Assembly: GCA_031556065.1 (NCBI GenBank)
Contig: JAVBTR010000055.1
Coordinates: forward strand, 11,828 to 75,827
Reading direction: 5' to 3'
DNA length: 64,000 bases
Origin: JAVBTR01 sp031556065
GTDB lineage: Bacteria; Bacillota; Clostridia; Christensenellales; Aristaeellaceae
Part shown: positions 42,453 to 51,542 of the stretch, one piece after another
Layout of the letters: every line of letters starts with the position of its first letter
Position numbering within the stretch: position 1 is the stretch's first letter
Notes under the pieces: generated by a model
Seen by the model: only the letters and a program-made list of their open reading frames with translations
What the model was told of the DNA's origin: nothing
The model's database searches: none
Made by a program: the position numbers and the translations under genes

Positions 42453-43103
42453 ATGGCTACCCTCAGCGTAAATCCTACGCGCATGGAGCTGACCCGCATT
42501 AAGCGCCGCCTTGTTACGGCCAAGCGGGGGCATAAGCTTCTAAAAGACAAGCGGGATGAAATGGTTCGCCAATTCATTCTTATTATTCGGGAAAACTACG
42601 AACTTCGCAAGGAAGTGGAAAAGGAATTATCTGGTGCTTTAGGGGATTTTGCCCTGGCAAGAGCTGTGATGGATCCTATGGCGCTGGAAGAAGCGGTGCT
42701 TTATCCGGCCCGCCGGGTAGAAATCGAAATGGGGGAAAGAAACATTCTTTCTGTTCATGTGCCCACACTTTCCATTAAACCTGAATCCCTGCAGGAAACC
42801 GAGCTTTCTTACGGCTTTGCTGAAACCTCCGCCCAGTTAGATGGCGCAATCGCCACCTTGGCCGATGTGCTGCCCAAACTGGTGCGGCTGGCAGAAATCG
42901 AAAAAACCTGCAATCTTCTGGCGGACGAAATCGAAAAAACCCGCCGCCGGGTCAATGCCCTTGAATATGTTATGATTCCTCAGTTCGAAGAAACCGTGCG
43001 TTTTATTACAATGAAATTAGACGAAAACGAACGGGGTTCCCTAACCAGGCTCATGAAGGTCAAGGATATGATGGTAAAACAGCAGGAAGAACAAGCAAAC
43101 TAA
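42453..43103 (+). CDS. ntpD: V-type ATPase subunit D (rotor shaft)
   Basis: 216 aa, two long helices flanking a short domain, forming the central shaft. It begins NPTRMELTRIKRRLVTAKRG HKLLKDKRDEM-like and ends RRRVNALEYVMIPQFEETVR plus a helix rich in K/E, as in all D subunits. Last gene of the operon, followed by a strong hairpin terminator. Confidence 0.95.
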   Translation: MATLSVNPTRMELTRIKRRLVTAKRGHKLLKDKRDEMVRQFILIIRENYELRKEVEKELSGALGDFALARAVMDPMALEEAVLYPARRVEIEMGERNILSVHVPTLSIKPESLQETELSYGFAETSAQLDGAIATLADVLPKLVRLAEIEKTCNLLADEIEKTRRRVNALEYVMIPQFEETVRFITMKLDENERGSLTRLMKVKDMMVKQQEEQAN

Positions 43104-43106
43104 AGC

Positions 43107-43139
43107 AAAAAGCTATCGTCAAACTGACGATAGCTTTTT
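43107..43139 (+). terminator. terminator of the V-ATPase operon
   Basis: AAAAAGCTATCGTC (43107-43120), a 5-nt loop and GACGATAGCTTTTT (43126-43139): a long perfect stem with A-tract and T-tract, 4 nt after the subunit D stop. Confidence 0.95.
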
Positions 43140-43224
43140 ACGTACCTATGCGCAAAGTCAATCATTTCTTTTAGACTGCGAACTTGTATTAAGTTGACAA
43201 ATCTTTATTGCCAACTTATTTTTG

Positions 43225-43253
43225 TTGAAATAAAAACGCTTACCATGTAAAAT
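43225..43253 (+). promoter_or_regulatory. sigma-A promoter of the ABC transporter operon
   Basis: TTGAAA (43225-43230), a 17-nt spacer and TAAAAT (43248-43253). An alternative upstream pair (TTGACA near 43194 with TATTTT) is also possible. Confidence 0.72.
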
Positions 43254-43281
43254 AGAATGGGTGTAAAGGAGGGGGACTAAA

Positions 43282-44031
43282 ATGATTTCCATCAACAATG
43301 TATCCAAGCAATATTCCAAAGGCAAAATAAAGGCGGTAGACGGACTGAGCCTTGAAGTGAATAAAGGTGAAGTGTTTGGTTTTATCGGCCCTAACGGCGC
43401 GGGAAAAACCACCACTATTAAAATGATTACAGGCATTATCAGCCCCAGCGAAGGCAATGTTTCCATTAATGGTTTTGATATGGGCAAGGAGCCTATTCCG
43501 GCTAAGCAGTGCATTGGCTTTGTACCCGATGCACATGAACTGTACGACCGCTTAACGGGTATGGAATACTTAAACTTTATGGCCGATGTGTATCAAGTGG
43601 ATGCTGCTACCAGAAAAGCGCATATCGAAAAATACTTAAACCTGTTCGAATTGGAAAAGGCGGTTTTTCAGCAAATCAAGAGCTATTCCCGTGGCATGAA
43701 GCAAAAATTAACCATTATCGGTGCGCTGATCCACAACCCGCCTGTTTGGGTGCTTGATGAACCTATGGTGGGCCTGGATCCCCGGGCGGCACACCTGTTA
43801 AAAGAAGAAATGCGCGCCCATTGCGATAAAGGCAATACCGTGTTCTTTTCCACCCATGTGCTGGATGTGGCAGAACGGCTTTGCGACCGTATCGGCATTA
43901 TCAATAAAGGGAAACTGGTACAGGTAGGCACGCTGGAGGAACTTCGCAAAGCGGATCGGGAAAAGGATGCGTCCTTGGAACAATTGTTCCTGGAGATGAC
44001 CTCGGACGAGGGGATGGGTGAGCAGGCATGA
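43282..44031 (+). CDS. ABC transporter ATP-binding protein
   Basis: 249 aa ABC ATPase. Walker A GPNGAGKTTT (about 36-45), Q-loop region, signature YSRGMKQKL (in place of LSGGQ), Walker B WVLDEPMVGLDP, and switch-His STHVLDVAERL. The YSRGMKQK form is typical of ABC-2 exporters and drug or antibiotic efflux systems. GGAGGGGG precedes the ATG. The stop overlaps the permease start by 4 nt. Confidence 0.93.
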   Translation: MISINNVSKQYSKGKIKAVDGLSLEVNKGEVFGFIGPNGAGKTTTIKMITGIISPSEGNVSINGFDMGKEPIPAKQCIGFVPDAHELYDRLTGMEYLNFMADVYQVDAATRKAHIEKYLNLFELEKAVFQQIKSYSRGMKQKLTIIGALIHNPPVWVLDEPMVGLDPRAAHLLKEEMRAHCDKGNTVFFSTHVLDVAERLCDRIGIINKGKLVQVGTLEELRKADREKDASLEQLFLEMTSDEGMGEQA

Positions 44032-45710
44032 AAGCATACCTGTTAATGATTCGTTTTCAGCTGCAGCTTAGCCTGAAAAAGCTTTCTATCAAAGAAGACG
44101 GGAAAATCAGCTTCAAACGGCTTGGCGTTGGCTTGCTTTTGGTTTTAGCGGCCCTTTCTCTGATTGGCTTATCTGCGCTTTTGCAATATTTCCTCTTAAA
44201 GGGCTTTAACCTGATCGCGAAGCCTGGCCTTATTCTAGTTGCTTCTACGCTGATCGTTATGCTCTTCGCGTTGGTTTATGGTGTGTTTTATATTATCAGC
44301 GTTTTGTACTATTCTAAGGATACTTCCTTTTTATCGGCCCTGCCTATACCTGAAAGGGCTATCTTCACCGGACGCATTGCCAATGTACTGTTGGGTGAAT
44401 GTGCCTTAGCGCTAATCATCATGGGGCCGTCAGTGGTTTTGTATGGCCTGCAAATCAAGGCTGGCATTCTTTTCTACCTGCAAGGAGCCATCACTATTTT
44501 ATTTACACCTTTTATTCCCGTTATGCTGGCCACTTTCATTGCATCCTTGCTCACCAGGTTCGCCTCCCTTTGGAAGCGCAAGGATCTTTGGATGGTTATT
44601 GGCGTTATGGTGGCGTTACCCCTGGCCGTGTCTGGCCAGTTTATCGGCATGCAAATGGAAATGTTGGAAAACGCCAATACGGCTTTTCTGATCCAGCTGA
44701 TGTTCAACCAGCAAAAGCTTTTGGAAACCATCAGTTCTGTTTTTCCGCCAGCCTATTGGGCCATTTCCGGGCTATCCAAAAGCACGGTAAACCTGCAATG
44801 GTTTTTGTTTATTGGCCTTTCCGTTTTGGGTGTGTTTCTCGCTGTTTTTTTCTTGGGCAAGCGCTATACCCGCTTGGCTGTGTTATCTGAAGAGGCCATT
44901 GGGGAAACCAATAAGCACAAAAGTCTAAAAAAAGAAAAATACCATGAACGAAAGCCTTTAAAAGCGCTTTTTCTCCGTGAATGGAAAGAAATACTGAAAA
45001 CCCCAGCCTATGCCATGAATACGATTTCTATGGGGATTATATTCCCAATTATGATGGTGGTAATGGTGGTGGCCTTGCCACAGGAAGTGCGCACTGAAGC
45101 CTTCCAAAGCGGCATGGTAGAGGTAATTAGCGGTATTAACGCTTATGTGCCCTTTGGCCTGCTGGTCTTGATCTTTGCTGCTTGCTTTGCCTTTCTTGCA
45201 TCGATTAATACAGCGGTGGCCACGGCTGTTTCCAGAGAAGGTAAGTGCCATATGATCTACCGCATGATACCCGTGTCCCCGAAAACCATTATTCAAAGTA
45301 AGTTTTTTATGGGCCTTACTTTAAGTGCTTTCGATTCTATTATCAGTTTCATTATTCTTATTTGCCTTTTACCTACTCTAACCCTTCCGGCTGTGTTAGG
45401 GTTTGGCTTGGCCATGATCTTTGCGTTTATTGTTTGTGCCATCAGCCTTATTATTGATATGATCCAGCCCAAATTCGATTGGCGCACGGAAACAGAAGTA
45501 ATCAAACGCAGCAAAAACATTCTGCTTTCCATGCTGGTGGCCGTTGCGGGGACAGCGCTGGTGGTGGCCGTTGTGTATTTGGCCTACAAGTGGCTGGGCT
45601 CCTTCAATTACGCGGCCATTATTTCTACTGTGCTGCTGGTTGCGCTGGCCGTGGTATCTTGGGGAATGATGATGAAAGCCAGTGTTAAATATTACGCAAA
45701 TCTTGAATAG
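44028..45710 (+). CDS. ABC-2 type permease
   Basis: 560 aa with about 12 hydrophobic segments, including VGLLLVLAALSLIGLSALLQ and MIFAFIVCAISLIIDMIQP. It resembles large clostridial ABC exporter permeases of unknown substrate. Translationally coupled to the ATPase gene (ATGA), so the two form one exporter. Confidence 0.85.
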   Translation: MKAYLLMIRFQLQLSLKKLSIKEDGKISFKRLGVGLLLVLAALSLIGLSALLQYFLLKGFNLIAKPGLILVASTLIVMLFALVYGVFYIISVLYYSKDTSFLSALPIPERAIFTGRIANVLLGECALALIIMGPSVVLYGLQIKAGILFYLQGAITILFTPFIPVMLATFIASLLTRFASLWKRKDLWMVIGVMVALPLAVSGQFIGMQMEMLENANTAFLIQLMFNQQKLLETISSVFPPAYWAISGLSKSTVNLQWFLFIGLSVLGVFLAVFFLGKRYTRLAVLSEEAIGETNKHKSLKKEKYHERKPLKALFLREWKEILKTPAYAMNTISMGIIFPIMMVVMVVALPQEVRTEAFQSGMVEVISGINAYVPFGLLVLIFAACFAFLASINTAVATAVSREGKCHMIYRMIPVSPKTIIQSKFFMGLTLSAFDSIISFIILICLLPTLTLPAVLGFGLAMIFAFIVCAISLIIDMIQPKFDWRTETEVIKRSKNILLSMLVAVAGTALVVAVVYLAYKWLGSFNYAAIISTVLLVALAVVSWGMMMKASVKYYANLE

Positions 45711-45764
45711 AGAAAATAAAATTAAAAAATTGTTACAATTTATCGTGCATTTTTCCAATTTTTG

Positions 45765-45773
45765 TGATATAAT
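45765..45773 (+). promoter_or_regulatory. extended -10 promoter of the methyltransferase gene
   Basis: TGATATAAT: a TG one base before a consensus TATAAT (45768-45773). No good -35 at normal spacing, which extended -10 promoters tolerate. About 40 nt before the ATG. Confidence 0.6.
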
Positions 45774-45813
45774 CTTCTTGTGGCGGTAAAAGAGCCATGA
45801 GGAGGAATCAATC

Positions 45814-46404
45814 ATGTTGCAAAAAACCCAATCATCCGCTCTGCAAACGAAGGTCAAGGTATCCTTTCCCAACCGGCTCAGTGCCGGGGAACGAGGACTT
45901 TTGCAATTTGCCGTGATCGATGATGAAGATAAGACCTTGCATATTGCCTGTGGCCATGGGACCTTGCTTCGGGAGCTAAGCAAACAGCACCGTTGTGAAA
46001 TGTGCGGCACCACGAATGATATTGAAGCCCTGCGTTATGCCAGACAAACCTTAACCGATGCCGATATCATTTACGCCCAGCCGGAGGAGATTCCCTGGCA
46101 CGATGAAAGCTTTACCGTGCTCCTATGCAGTTCTTCCTTCACAGACATGACCAATCCCCGCCATTTGCTCAAGGAATCCCTGCGGGTGTTGAAGCCCGGC
46201 GGCCAAATGGTGATTGCACTGCCTTGGTATCCGGCTCCTATTTCCACCGTGTTTAACCGCATGGAGGGCAGCAATTACTATTATTCCAAGCAGGAGGCCA
46301 TTGCCGCTTTGGAGGTGATGGGATTTGAATCTGTTACCTGGCATAGCAACGAATTAGGTAACTGTGTTGTGGTGGGCTGGAAACCCAAATACCAATACTC
46401 GTAA
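45814..46404 (+). CDS. class I SAM-dependent methyltransferase
   Basis: 196 aa UbiE/Methyltransf_11-like protein. SAM motif I is degenerate (TLHIACGHGTLLREL, about 43-57). Later motifs are IIYAQPEEIPWHDESFTVLLCSSSFTDM and LLKESLRVLKPGGQMVIALPW. The substrate cannot be predicted. GAGGAGG upstream. Single gene between an extended -10 promoter and a hairpin terminator. Confidence 0.82.
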   Translation: MLQKTQSSALQTKVKVSFPNRLSAGERGLLQFAVIDDEDKTLHIACGHGTLLRELSKQHRCEMCGTTNDIEALRYARQTLTDADIIYAQPEEIPWHDESFTVLLCSSSFTDMTNPRHLLKESLRVLKPGGQMVIALPWYPAPISTVFNRMEGSNYYYSKQEAIAALEVMGFESVTWHSNELGNCVVVGWKPKYQYS

Positions 46405-46411
46405 CATTTTA

Positions 46412-46435
46412 AAGCCTTCATTTGAAGGCTTTTTC
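46412..46435 (+). terminator. rho-independent terminator
   Basis: AAGCCTTCA and TGAAGGCTT around a 2-3 nt loop, followed by TTTTTC, 8 nt after the methyltransferase stop. Confidence 0.88.
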
Positions 46436-46437
46436 TA

Positions 46438-46472
46438 TTGACCTTTTATAGTCTTTCGTGCTACATTATAAT
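46438..46472 (+). promoter_or_regulatory. probable promoter of the radical SAM/rng/mut operon
   Basis: TTGACC (46438-46443) with TACATT 18 nt downstream (46462-46467). A perfect TATAAT also lies at 46467-46472, but 23 nt from that -35. The exact pairing is uncertain. Confidence 0.5.
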
Positions 46473-46498
46473 GTAAGTAATTTTTTACGGAGGCTATT

Positions 46499-48355
46499 TT
46501 GGATCAGTATTTAATTGAGGAAATTCTTGAACAGGTGCAAAAAGCGCCCCGTTACACTGGTGGGGAAATGAACACCGTTATTAAGCCCTGGGATACGGCT
46601 GATATTCACTTTGCGTTTTGCTTTCCCGATACCTATGAAGTGGCTATGTCTCACATTGGTATGAAGATCCTATACGGGCTGATCAATGAGCAGAAGGATT
46701 CCTTGTGTGAACGGGTCTGCATGCCCTGGGTGGATATGCGCACCCTTTTAAAAGAGCATGATCTGCCCTTGTTTTCTTTGGAAACCCGCACCCCCTTGAA
46801 CGAGTTCGATATTGTGGGTTTCACCTTGCAATACGAAATGAGCTATACCAATATTCTGGACATGCTTCACATGGGCCGGATTGCCGTTTGGGCAAAGGAC
46901 CGGACGCAAACCGACCCCATCATTGTGGCCGGAGGGCCCTGTGCTTTTAACCCCGAACCTTTAAGCGGTTTTATTGACGCATTTATGATCGGCGATGGGG
47001 AAGATGTAATGCTGGAGCTAATTGCTGTCATCAAAGCCCACAAACTGAACAAAACAAGCCGGTTAGATTGCTTGAAGGCCCTTTCTCAATTGGAAGGGGT
47101 CTATGTGCCGTGCCTGTACGAGGTGGCTTACAACGTAGACGGCACGGTTTTAAGCTATACGCCCAATTGCCAAGAGGCGCCTAAAAAGGTGACCAAGCGC
47201 ATTGTGGCCGACCTGGACAGCGCTTATTATCCGGACAAAATCCCCGTGCCCTACACGGAAATTGTTCACGACCGGATCATGCTGGAGATTATGCGTGGGT
47301 GTACCCGTGGCTGCCGTTTTTGCCAGGCGGGGATTCTATACCGGCCTGTGCGGGAAAGAAAGCTGGAAACTCTTTTAGAAACGGCCATGGCCCTTGAAAA
47401 CAGCACCGGCTATGAAGAGATGTCCCTTTCTTCTCTTTCCACGGGGGATTATACCTGTCTTGGGGAGTTAGTGCGAGGGCTGATGGCTCAGTTTGCAAGT
47501 AAACGCGTGGCTTTAAGCCTTCCCTCTTTGCGCCTGGATGGGGATTTAAAAGAAACCTTGGAAGAAACCCAGAAGGTGCGCAAATCCGGCCTGACCTTCG
47601 CCCCGGAAGCGGGCACCCAAAGGCTTCGGGATGTGATCAATAAAGGGATCACCGAAGAGGATCTGATTCGCACCCTTTCAGAAGCCTTTGAAGGAGGCTG
47701 GAGCAGTGTGAAGCTTTATTTCATGATCGGCCTGCCCACCGAAACCTTTAATGACTTGGACGGCATCGGCGACCTGGCACAAAAATCCCTGAGCGCCTAT
47801 TTTTCTGTGCCAAAAGAAAAAAGGGTAAGGGGGTTGAGTGTTAATTGCAGCGCCTCCAGCTTCGTCCCCAAGCCCTTTACTCCCTTCCAATGGGTGGGGC
47901 AGGATACCATTGAAACCATTAAAGAAAAACAGTCCTATCTTCGCAAAGTGCTTAAAATAAAGGGGGTTACCTTTAACTGGCATGAACCTGAATTAAGTGT
48001 GATGGAAGCCTGTTTTGCAAGAGGAGACAGGCGGCTTTCCAAGGTACTTTTCAGGGCCTGGGAAATGGGCTGCCTTCTGGATGGCTGGTCAGAGCACTTT
48101 AAATATGGTACTTGGCTTAAAGCCTTTGAAGAATGCGGGCTGGAAGTTTCCTTTTACGCCAACAGGGAACGCAATAAGGATGAAATGCTGCCTTGGGATA
48201 TCATTGATTGCGGCGTAACCAAGGCATTCCTTTGGAAGGAAAATGAACGGAGCATGGCCGCCCAGGTAACACCGGACTGCAGGCACAACTGCCAAGGCTG
48301 CGGAATTCAACGGTGTAAGGGGGTGTGCGCTTATGCGAATGCTGGTGGTATTTAA
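46499..48355 (+). CDS. TIGR03960-type B12-binding radical SAM protein
   Basis: 618 aa. N-terminal cobalamin-binding-like region, then a radical SAM domain with CTRGCRFCQAG (CxxxCxxC, about 268-275). The C-terminus has additional cysteines CRHNCQGCGIQRCKGVC. The family occurs as this gene followed by a DUF2344 partner and RNase G; its reaction is unknown, with RNA or ribosome modification suspected. The TTG start has ACGGAGG 5 nt upstream. The end overlaps the next gene by 23 nt. Confidence 0.88.
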   Translation: MDQYLIEEILEQVQKAPRYTGGEMNTVIKPWDTADIHFAFCFPDTYEVAMSHIGMKILYGLINEQKDSLCERVCMPWVDMRTLLKEHDLPLFSLETRTPLNEFDIVGFTLQYEMSYTNILDMLHMGRIAVWAKDRTQTDPIIVAGGPCAFNPEPLSGFIDAFMIGDGEDVMLELIAVIKAHKLNKTSRLDCLKALSQLEGVYVPCLYEVAYNVDGTVLSYTPNCQEAPKKVTKRIVADLDSAYYPDKIPVPYTEIVHDRIMLEIMRGCTRGCRFCQAGILYRPVRERKLETLLETAMALENSTGYEEMSLSSLSTGDYTCLGELVRGLMAQFASKRVALSLPSLRLDGDLKETLEETQKVRKSGLTFAPEAGTQRLRDVINKGITEEDLIRTLSEAFEGGWSSVKLYFMIGLPTETFNDLDGIGDLAQKSLSAYFSVPKEKRVRGLSVNCSASSFVPKPFTPFQWVGQDTIETIKEKQSYLRKVLKIKGVTFNWHEPELSVMEACFARGDRRLSKVLFRAWEMGCLLDGWSEHFKYGTWLKAFEECGLEVSFYANRERNKDEMLPWDIIDCGVTKAFLWKENERSMAAQVTPDCRHNCQGCGIQRCKGVCAYANAGGI

Positions 48356-49004
48356 AAAGGACGCCCGCTTAAGGCACATTGGACATTTGGATCTGCTAAG
48401 GGCCATGCAGCGGGCTTTACGCAGAAGCGGTTTGCCCATTGCCTACAGTCAGGGGTTCAATCCACATATCTTAAACGCCTTTGCATCAGCTCTTTCTGTG
48501 GGGGCCACAGGGCAAAGAGAGATTATGGATGTGAAATTAACCGAAAATGTGGACTGTGAAACCTTTAAAAACAAATTAAACGAAAACCTACCGCCGGATA
48601 TTGCCATTTTGGAAGCCATTGTTTTAGAGGAGGGCCATCCTGCGCCTATGTCCCTTTTGTGTGCGGCAGCTTACGATGTGGTGTTCCAAAAGGACGATTA
48701 TAAGCTTCTTATAGATGCCATTGCTCCTCTTATGTCTCAGACTGAAATCCCTTCTATGCGCAAAACCAAGAAGGGCATGAAGCCCTGCGATGTGAAGCCT
48801 CTGATTTTCGGGATCAGCGCAGATGAAAATAGGCTTCACATGACTTTATCCCACATGGAGCAGGATACCTGCAAGCCCCATATGGTTTTAGAAGCGCTGC
48901 AAAAGCAAGCGGGTTTGGAAGCCTTACCAAAGTATGATTTGATCCGTTTGTGCTTGTATGGCAGGGACAAGGACAACAACCTTGCTCCCCTGGAAACCTT
49001 GTAA
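48333..49004 (+). CDS. TIGR03936 / DUF2344 radical SAM-linked protein
   Basis: 223 aa partner of the preceding radical SAM protein. The family N-terminus is MRMLVVFKKDARLRHIGHLDLLRAMQRALRRSGLPI, followed by YSQGFNPH, which resembles the C-terminal part of some fused homologues. Function unknown. It overlaps its partner and stops one base before rng, so the three are strongly coupled. Confidence 0.88.
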   Translation: MRMLVVFKKDARLRHIGHLDLLRAMQRALRRSGLPIAYSQGFNPHILNAFASALSVGATGQREIMDVKLTENVDCETFKNKLNENLPPDIAILEAIVLEEGHPAPMSLLCAAAYDVVFQKDDYKLLIDAIAPLMSQTEIPSMRKTKKGMKPCDVKPLIFGISADENRLHMTLSHMEQDTCKPHMVLEALQKQAGLEALPKYDLIRLCLYGRDKDNNLAPLETL

Positions 49005-49005
49005 A

Positions 49006-50049
49006 ATGGAGAGACAGATTTTAAACCTTACCATAAAGGGCATGGAAGCTGCGGCGCTTATTGAAGACGGCCAGCTGATGGAATTAATTCCTAAACAGGA
49101 GCAAACAAATGCTGGCGGGATTTTCCTTGGCCGCATCGAACGCTATGTGCCAGGCATGCAGGCGGTGTTTGTGGATATCGGCCTTGAAAAGAACGGCTTT
49201 CTGCCTTTAAGTGAGACCCAGGGGGAAACGCCAGCTAAGCTTAAAACTGGCGCCTCTATTGTTGTTCAAGTGAAAAAGGAACCCTTAAACGAAAAGGGCT
49301 CATACCTTTCTACCGATATTTCTTTACCTGGCGCTTACTGTGTTTATAGGCCCTTTGGAAACGGCCTTGGCATATCCGCCAAGATAACCCACTGGGATTT
49401 GCGGGAAAGCCTTAAACAGGTGCAAGTGCAGTCTGGGGGCGCCATTATACGAACAGCTGCCCAGAACGCGGACTTGAAAGACATTCAAAGGGAAGTGGCA
49501 GGGCTAGAAGCCATCTGGGAATCGATTCTGAGTCTTTCTAAGCAGTATAGCGCCCCAAAGCCTTTGTGGGCCCCCATGGACGCCCTTGCTCGGCTCAGAA
49601 CGGATTATGAAGGCCGCTATAATACACAAACCAATCCGGCAACAGAAACGTTGGAGAAGCAGCTTGAGGAAGCCTTAAAGCGCAAAGTGTGGCTTAAAAG
49701 CGGGGGATTTCTGGTGATTGATCCATGTGAAGCCATGACAGTGATCGACGTAAACACAGGCAAGTTCACTGGCAAAAAGCGCTTAGACGAAACCATCCTT
49801 AAAACCAATCTGGAAGCCTGCGAGAAAATTGCCCAGCAAATAAGGCTTCGCAACCTATCTGGCATTATTGTTGTGGATTTCATTGATATGGATTCTAAAA
49901 AGCAGCAGGAACAGGTTCTAAAAAAACAAACAGACGTTTTTATGGAAGACAGGAAGCAGACCGAGATTTTGGGGTTTACCAAGCTAGGACTATTGGAAAT
50001 AACCCGAAAACGAGATAGCTTGCCCCTTAGGGCAGTTTTGAAGGAGTGA
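49006..50049 (+). CDS. rng: ribonuclease G/E family protein, lacking the zinc-link
   Basis: 347 aa. N-terminal S1-like domain (GGIFLGRIERYVPGMQAVFVDIGLEKNGFLPL) and RNase E/G catalytic core with metal-binding Asp residues in VIDVNTGKFTG and VVDFIDMDS. RNase G proteins are normally about 400-490 aa and continue past the TRKR segment into a CPxCxG zinc-link that holds the dimer. This protein stops about 12 residues after ITRKR with no such cysteines. No continuation is present in other frames, because miaB begins at once. Start ATG 49006, one base after the previous stop. Confidence 0.88.
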   Translation: MERQILNLTIKGMEAAALIEDGQLMELIPKQEQTNAGGIFLGRIERYVPGMQAVFVDIGLEKNGFLPLSETQGETPAKLKTGASIVVQVKKEPLNEKGSYLSTDISLPGAYCVYRPFGNGLGISAKITHWDLRESLKQVQVQSGGAIIRTAAQNADLKDIQREVAGLEAIWESILSLSKQYSAPKPLWAPMDALARLRTDYEGRYNTQTNPATETLEKQLEEALKRKVWLKSGGFLVIDPCEAMTVIDVNTGKFTGKKRLDETILKTNLEACEKIAQQIRLRNLSGIIVVDFIDMDSKKQQEQVLKKQTDVFMEDRKQTEILGFTKLGLLEITRKRDSLPLRAVLKE

Positions 50050-50054
50050 TTTGG

Positions 50055-51542
50055 ATGCACGATAGGGCTTGTGTGGTGGTAACCCCAGCTGAAATAACCA
50101 GACAAAGCGCATTCATTAAACAGATTGAAGCACTTGAAAGCAAACCAGACTCGTATATCGTAATCACCTATGGCTGCCAGATGAATGCCCACGATAGCGA
50201 AAAACTGGCAGGGATGCTAGTAAATATGGGCATAAAGGAAGCTGCCACCAAAGAAGAAGCGGATTTTGTTATCTACAATACCTGCTGCATTCGGGAAAAC
50301 GCCCAGCGTCGGGCCTTGGGCAACGTAACCTGGCTTAAAGAGCTGCGCAAGAAAAAACCAAATCTGCTCATTGGTATCTGCGGCTGCATGATCCAGCAAG
50401 AGGGCATGGCGGAAAAGATGCTCAAGCAATATAAGTTTGTGGATATAGCCTTTGGCACCCATAATCTTTACCGGTTTCCGGAACTTTTCTATACGGCTTT
50501 GCGCAATAAGAAGCAAGTGGTAGAAGTGTTAAAAGACCAGGATGTGATCGACGAAGGGCTGCCGGTAAAGCGGCTGAACCCATACCATGCCTATATGACT
50601 ATTATGTACGGCTGCAACAATTTTTGCTCCTATTGCATTGTGCCATATGTGCGGGGCCGGGAACGTTCCCGGGATGAAAGTGCCATTCTCCAAGAAGCCA
50701 AAGCACTTTATGAATCCGGCGTGAAAGAGATCATGCTTCTTGGGCAAAACGTCAACTCCTACGGGAACGATAAAAACGACGGTTCCAGTTTCCCAAAGCT
50801 GCTTAAGGCCCTGGATGAAATAGGCATTGAGCGCATTCGGTTTATGACATCCCATCCCAAGGATTTAAGCGATGAGCTGATCGATGTGATGGCCAATGGC
50901 AAGCATATTTGCAAGCAGTTCCATCTGCCCATTCAATCGGGCAATAATGATATTCTAAGCGCAATGAACCGCCGCTACACCCGCGAAAGATACCTTGAAA
51001 GGCTTCAAAACCTTCGGGAAAAGATTCCCGGCATCGGGATTACCACAGATTTTATTGTGGGTTTCCCTGGAGAAACAGAAGAGCAGTTTCAAGATACTTT
51101 ATCCCTTGTGGAGCAAGCCAAGTTTGACGCGGCGTTCACCTTTATTTATTCGCCCCGAATTGGAACCAAGGCCGCTTCCATGGAAGGCCAGCTGCCGGAA
51201 GAAATAACCAGTGACCGGATTCAGCGTTTGATAGCAGCTCAGGATGAGCAGATTAAGCTGGTACACCAATCCCTTCTAGGCAAGCACGAGAATGTGTTGG
51301 TGGAGAATCTGGCCAGACGCGGCGCCAACCAGGTTTCCGGCAAAGGTGAGAGAGGCATTACCATTACCTTCCCTGGGGATGAAAAGGATATCGGTCAGAT
51401 TATCCCCGTTGAAATAACCGACGTTCGTACCAGCAAGTTGCGGGCAAAAAGAATAGATAAATTAGGAAAGCACCATGAAAAACGTTTTAAACCAAGCGGA
51501 AAAACTAGCTCAGGCTATTTTGGACAGCGAAATTTTTATTAA
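50055..51542 (+). CDS. miaB: tRNA-2-methylthio-N6-dimethylallyladenosine synthase MiaB
   Basis: 495 aa radical SAM methylthiotransferase acting on i6A37 of tRNAs. Order: UPF0004 domain with three cluster Cys (YGCQMN, NTCCIRENA, GICGCM), radical SAM CxxxCxxC (YGCNNFCSYCIVPYVRGRERSR), then a TRAM domain. ATG 50055 (AAGGAG 8 nt upstream) is preferred to the GTG at 50046. The C-terminal 22 codons overlap the next gene out of frame. miaA is downstream at 56388. Confidence 0.96.
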   Translation: MHDRACVVVTPAEITRQSAFIKQIEALESKPDSYIVITYGCQMNAHDSEKLAGMLVNMGIKEAATKEEADFVIYNTCCIRENAQRRALGNVTWLKELRKKKPNLLIGICGCMIQQEGMAEKMLKQYKFVDIAFGTHNLYRFPELFYTALRNKKQVVEVLKDQDVIDEGLPVKRLNPYHAYMTIMYGCNNFCSYCIVPYVRGRERSRDESAILQEAKALYESGVKEIMLLGQNVNSYGNDKNDGSSFPKLLKALDEIGIERIRFMTSHPKDLSDELIDVMANGKHICKQFHLPIQSGNNDILSAMNRRYTRERYLERLQNLREKIPGIGITTDFIVGFPGETEEQFQDTLSLVEQAKFDAAFTFIYSPRIGTKAASMEGQLPEEITSDRIQRLIAAQDEQIKLVHQSLLGKHENVLVENLARRGANQVSGKGERGITITFPGDEKDIGQIIPVEITDVRTSKLRAKRIDKLGKHHEKRFKPSGKTSSGYFGQRNFY

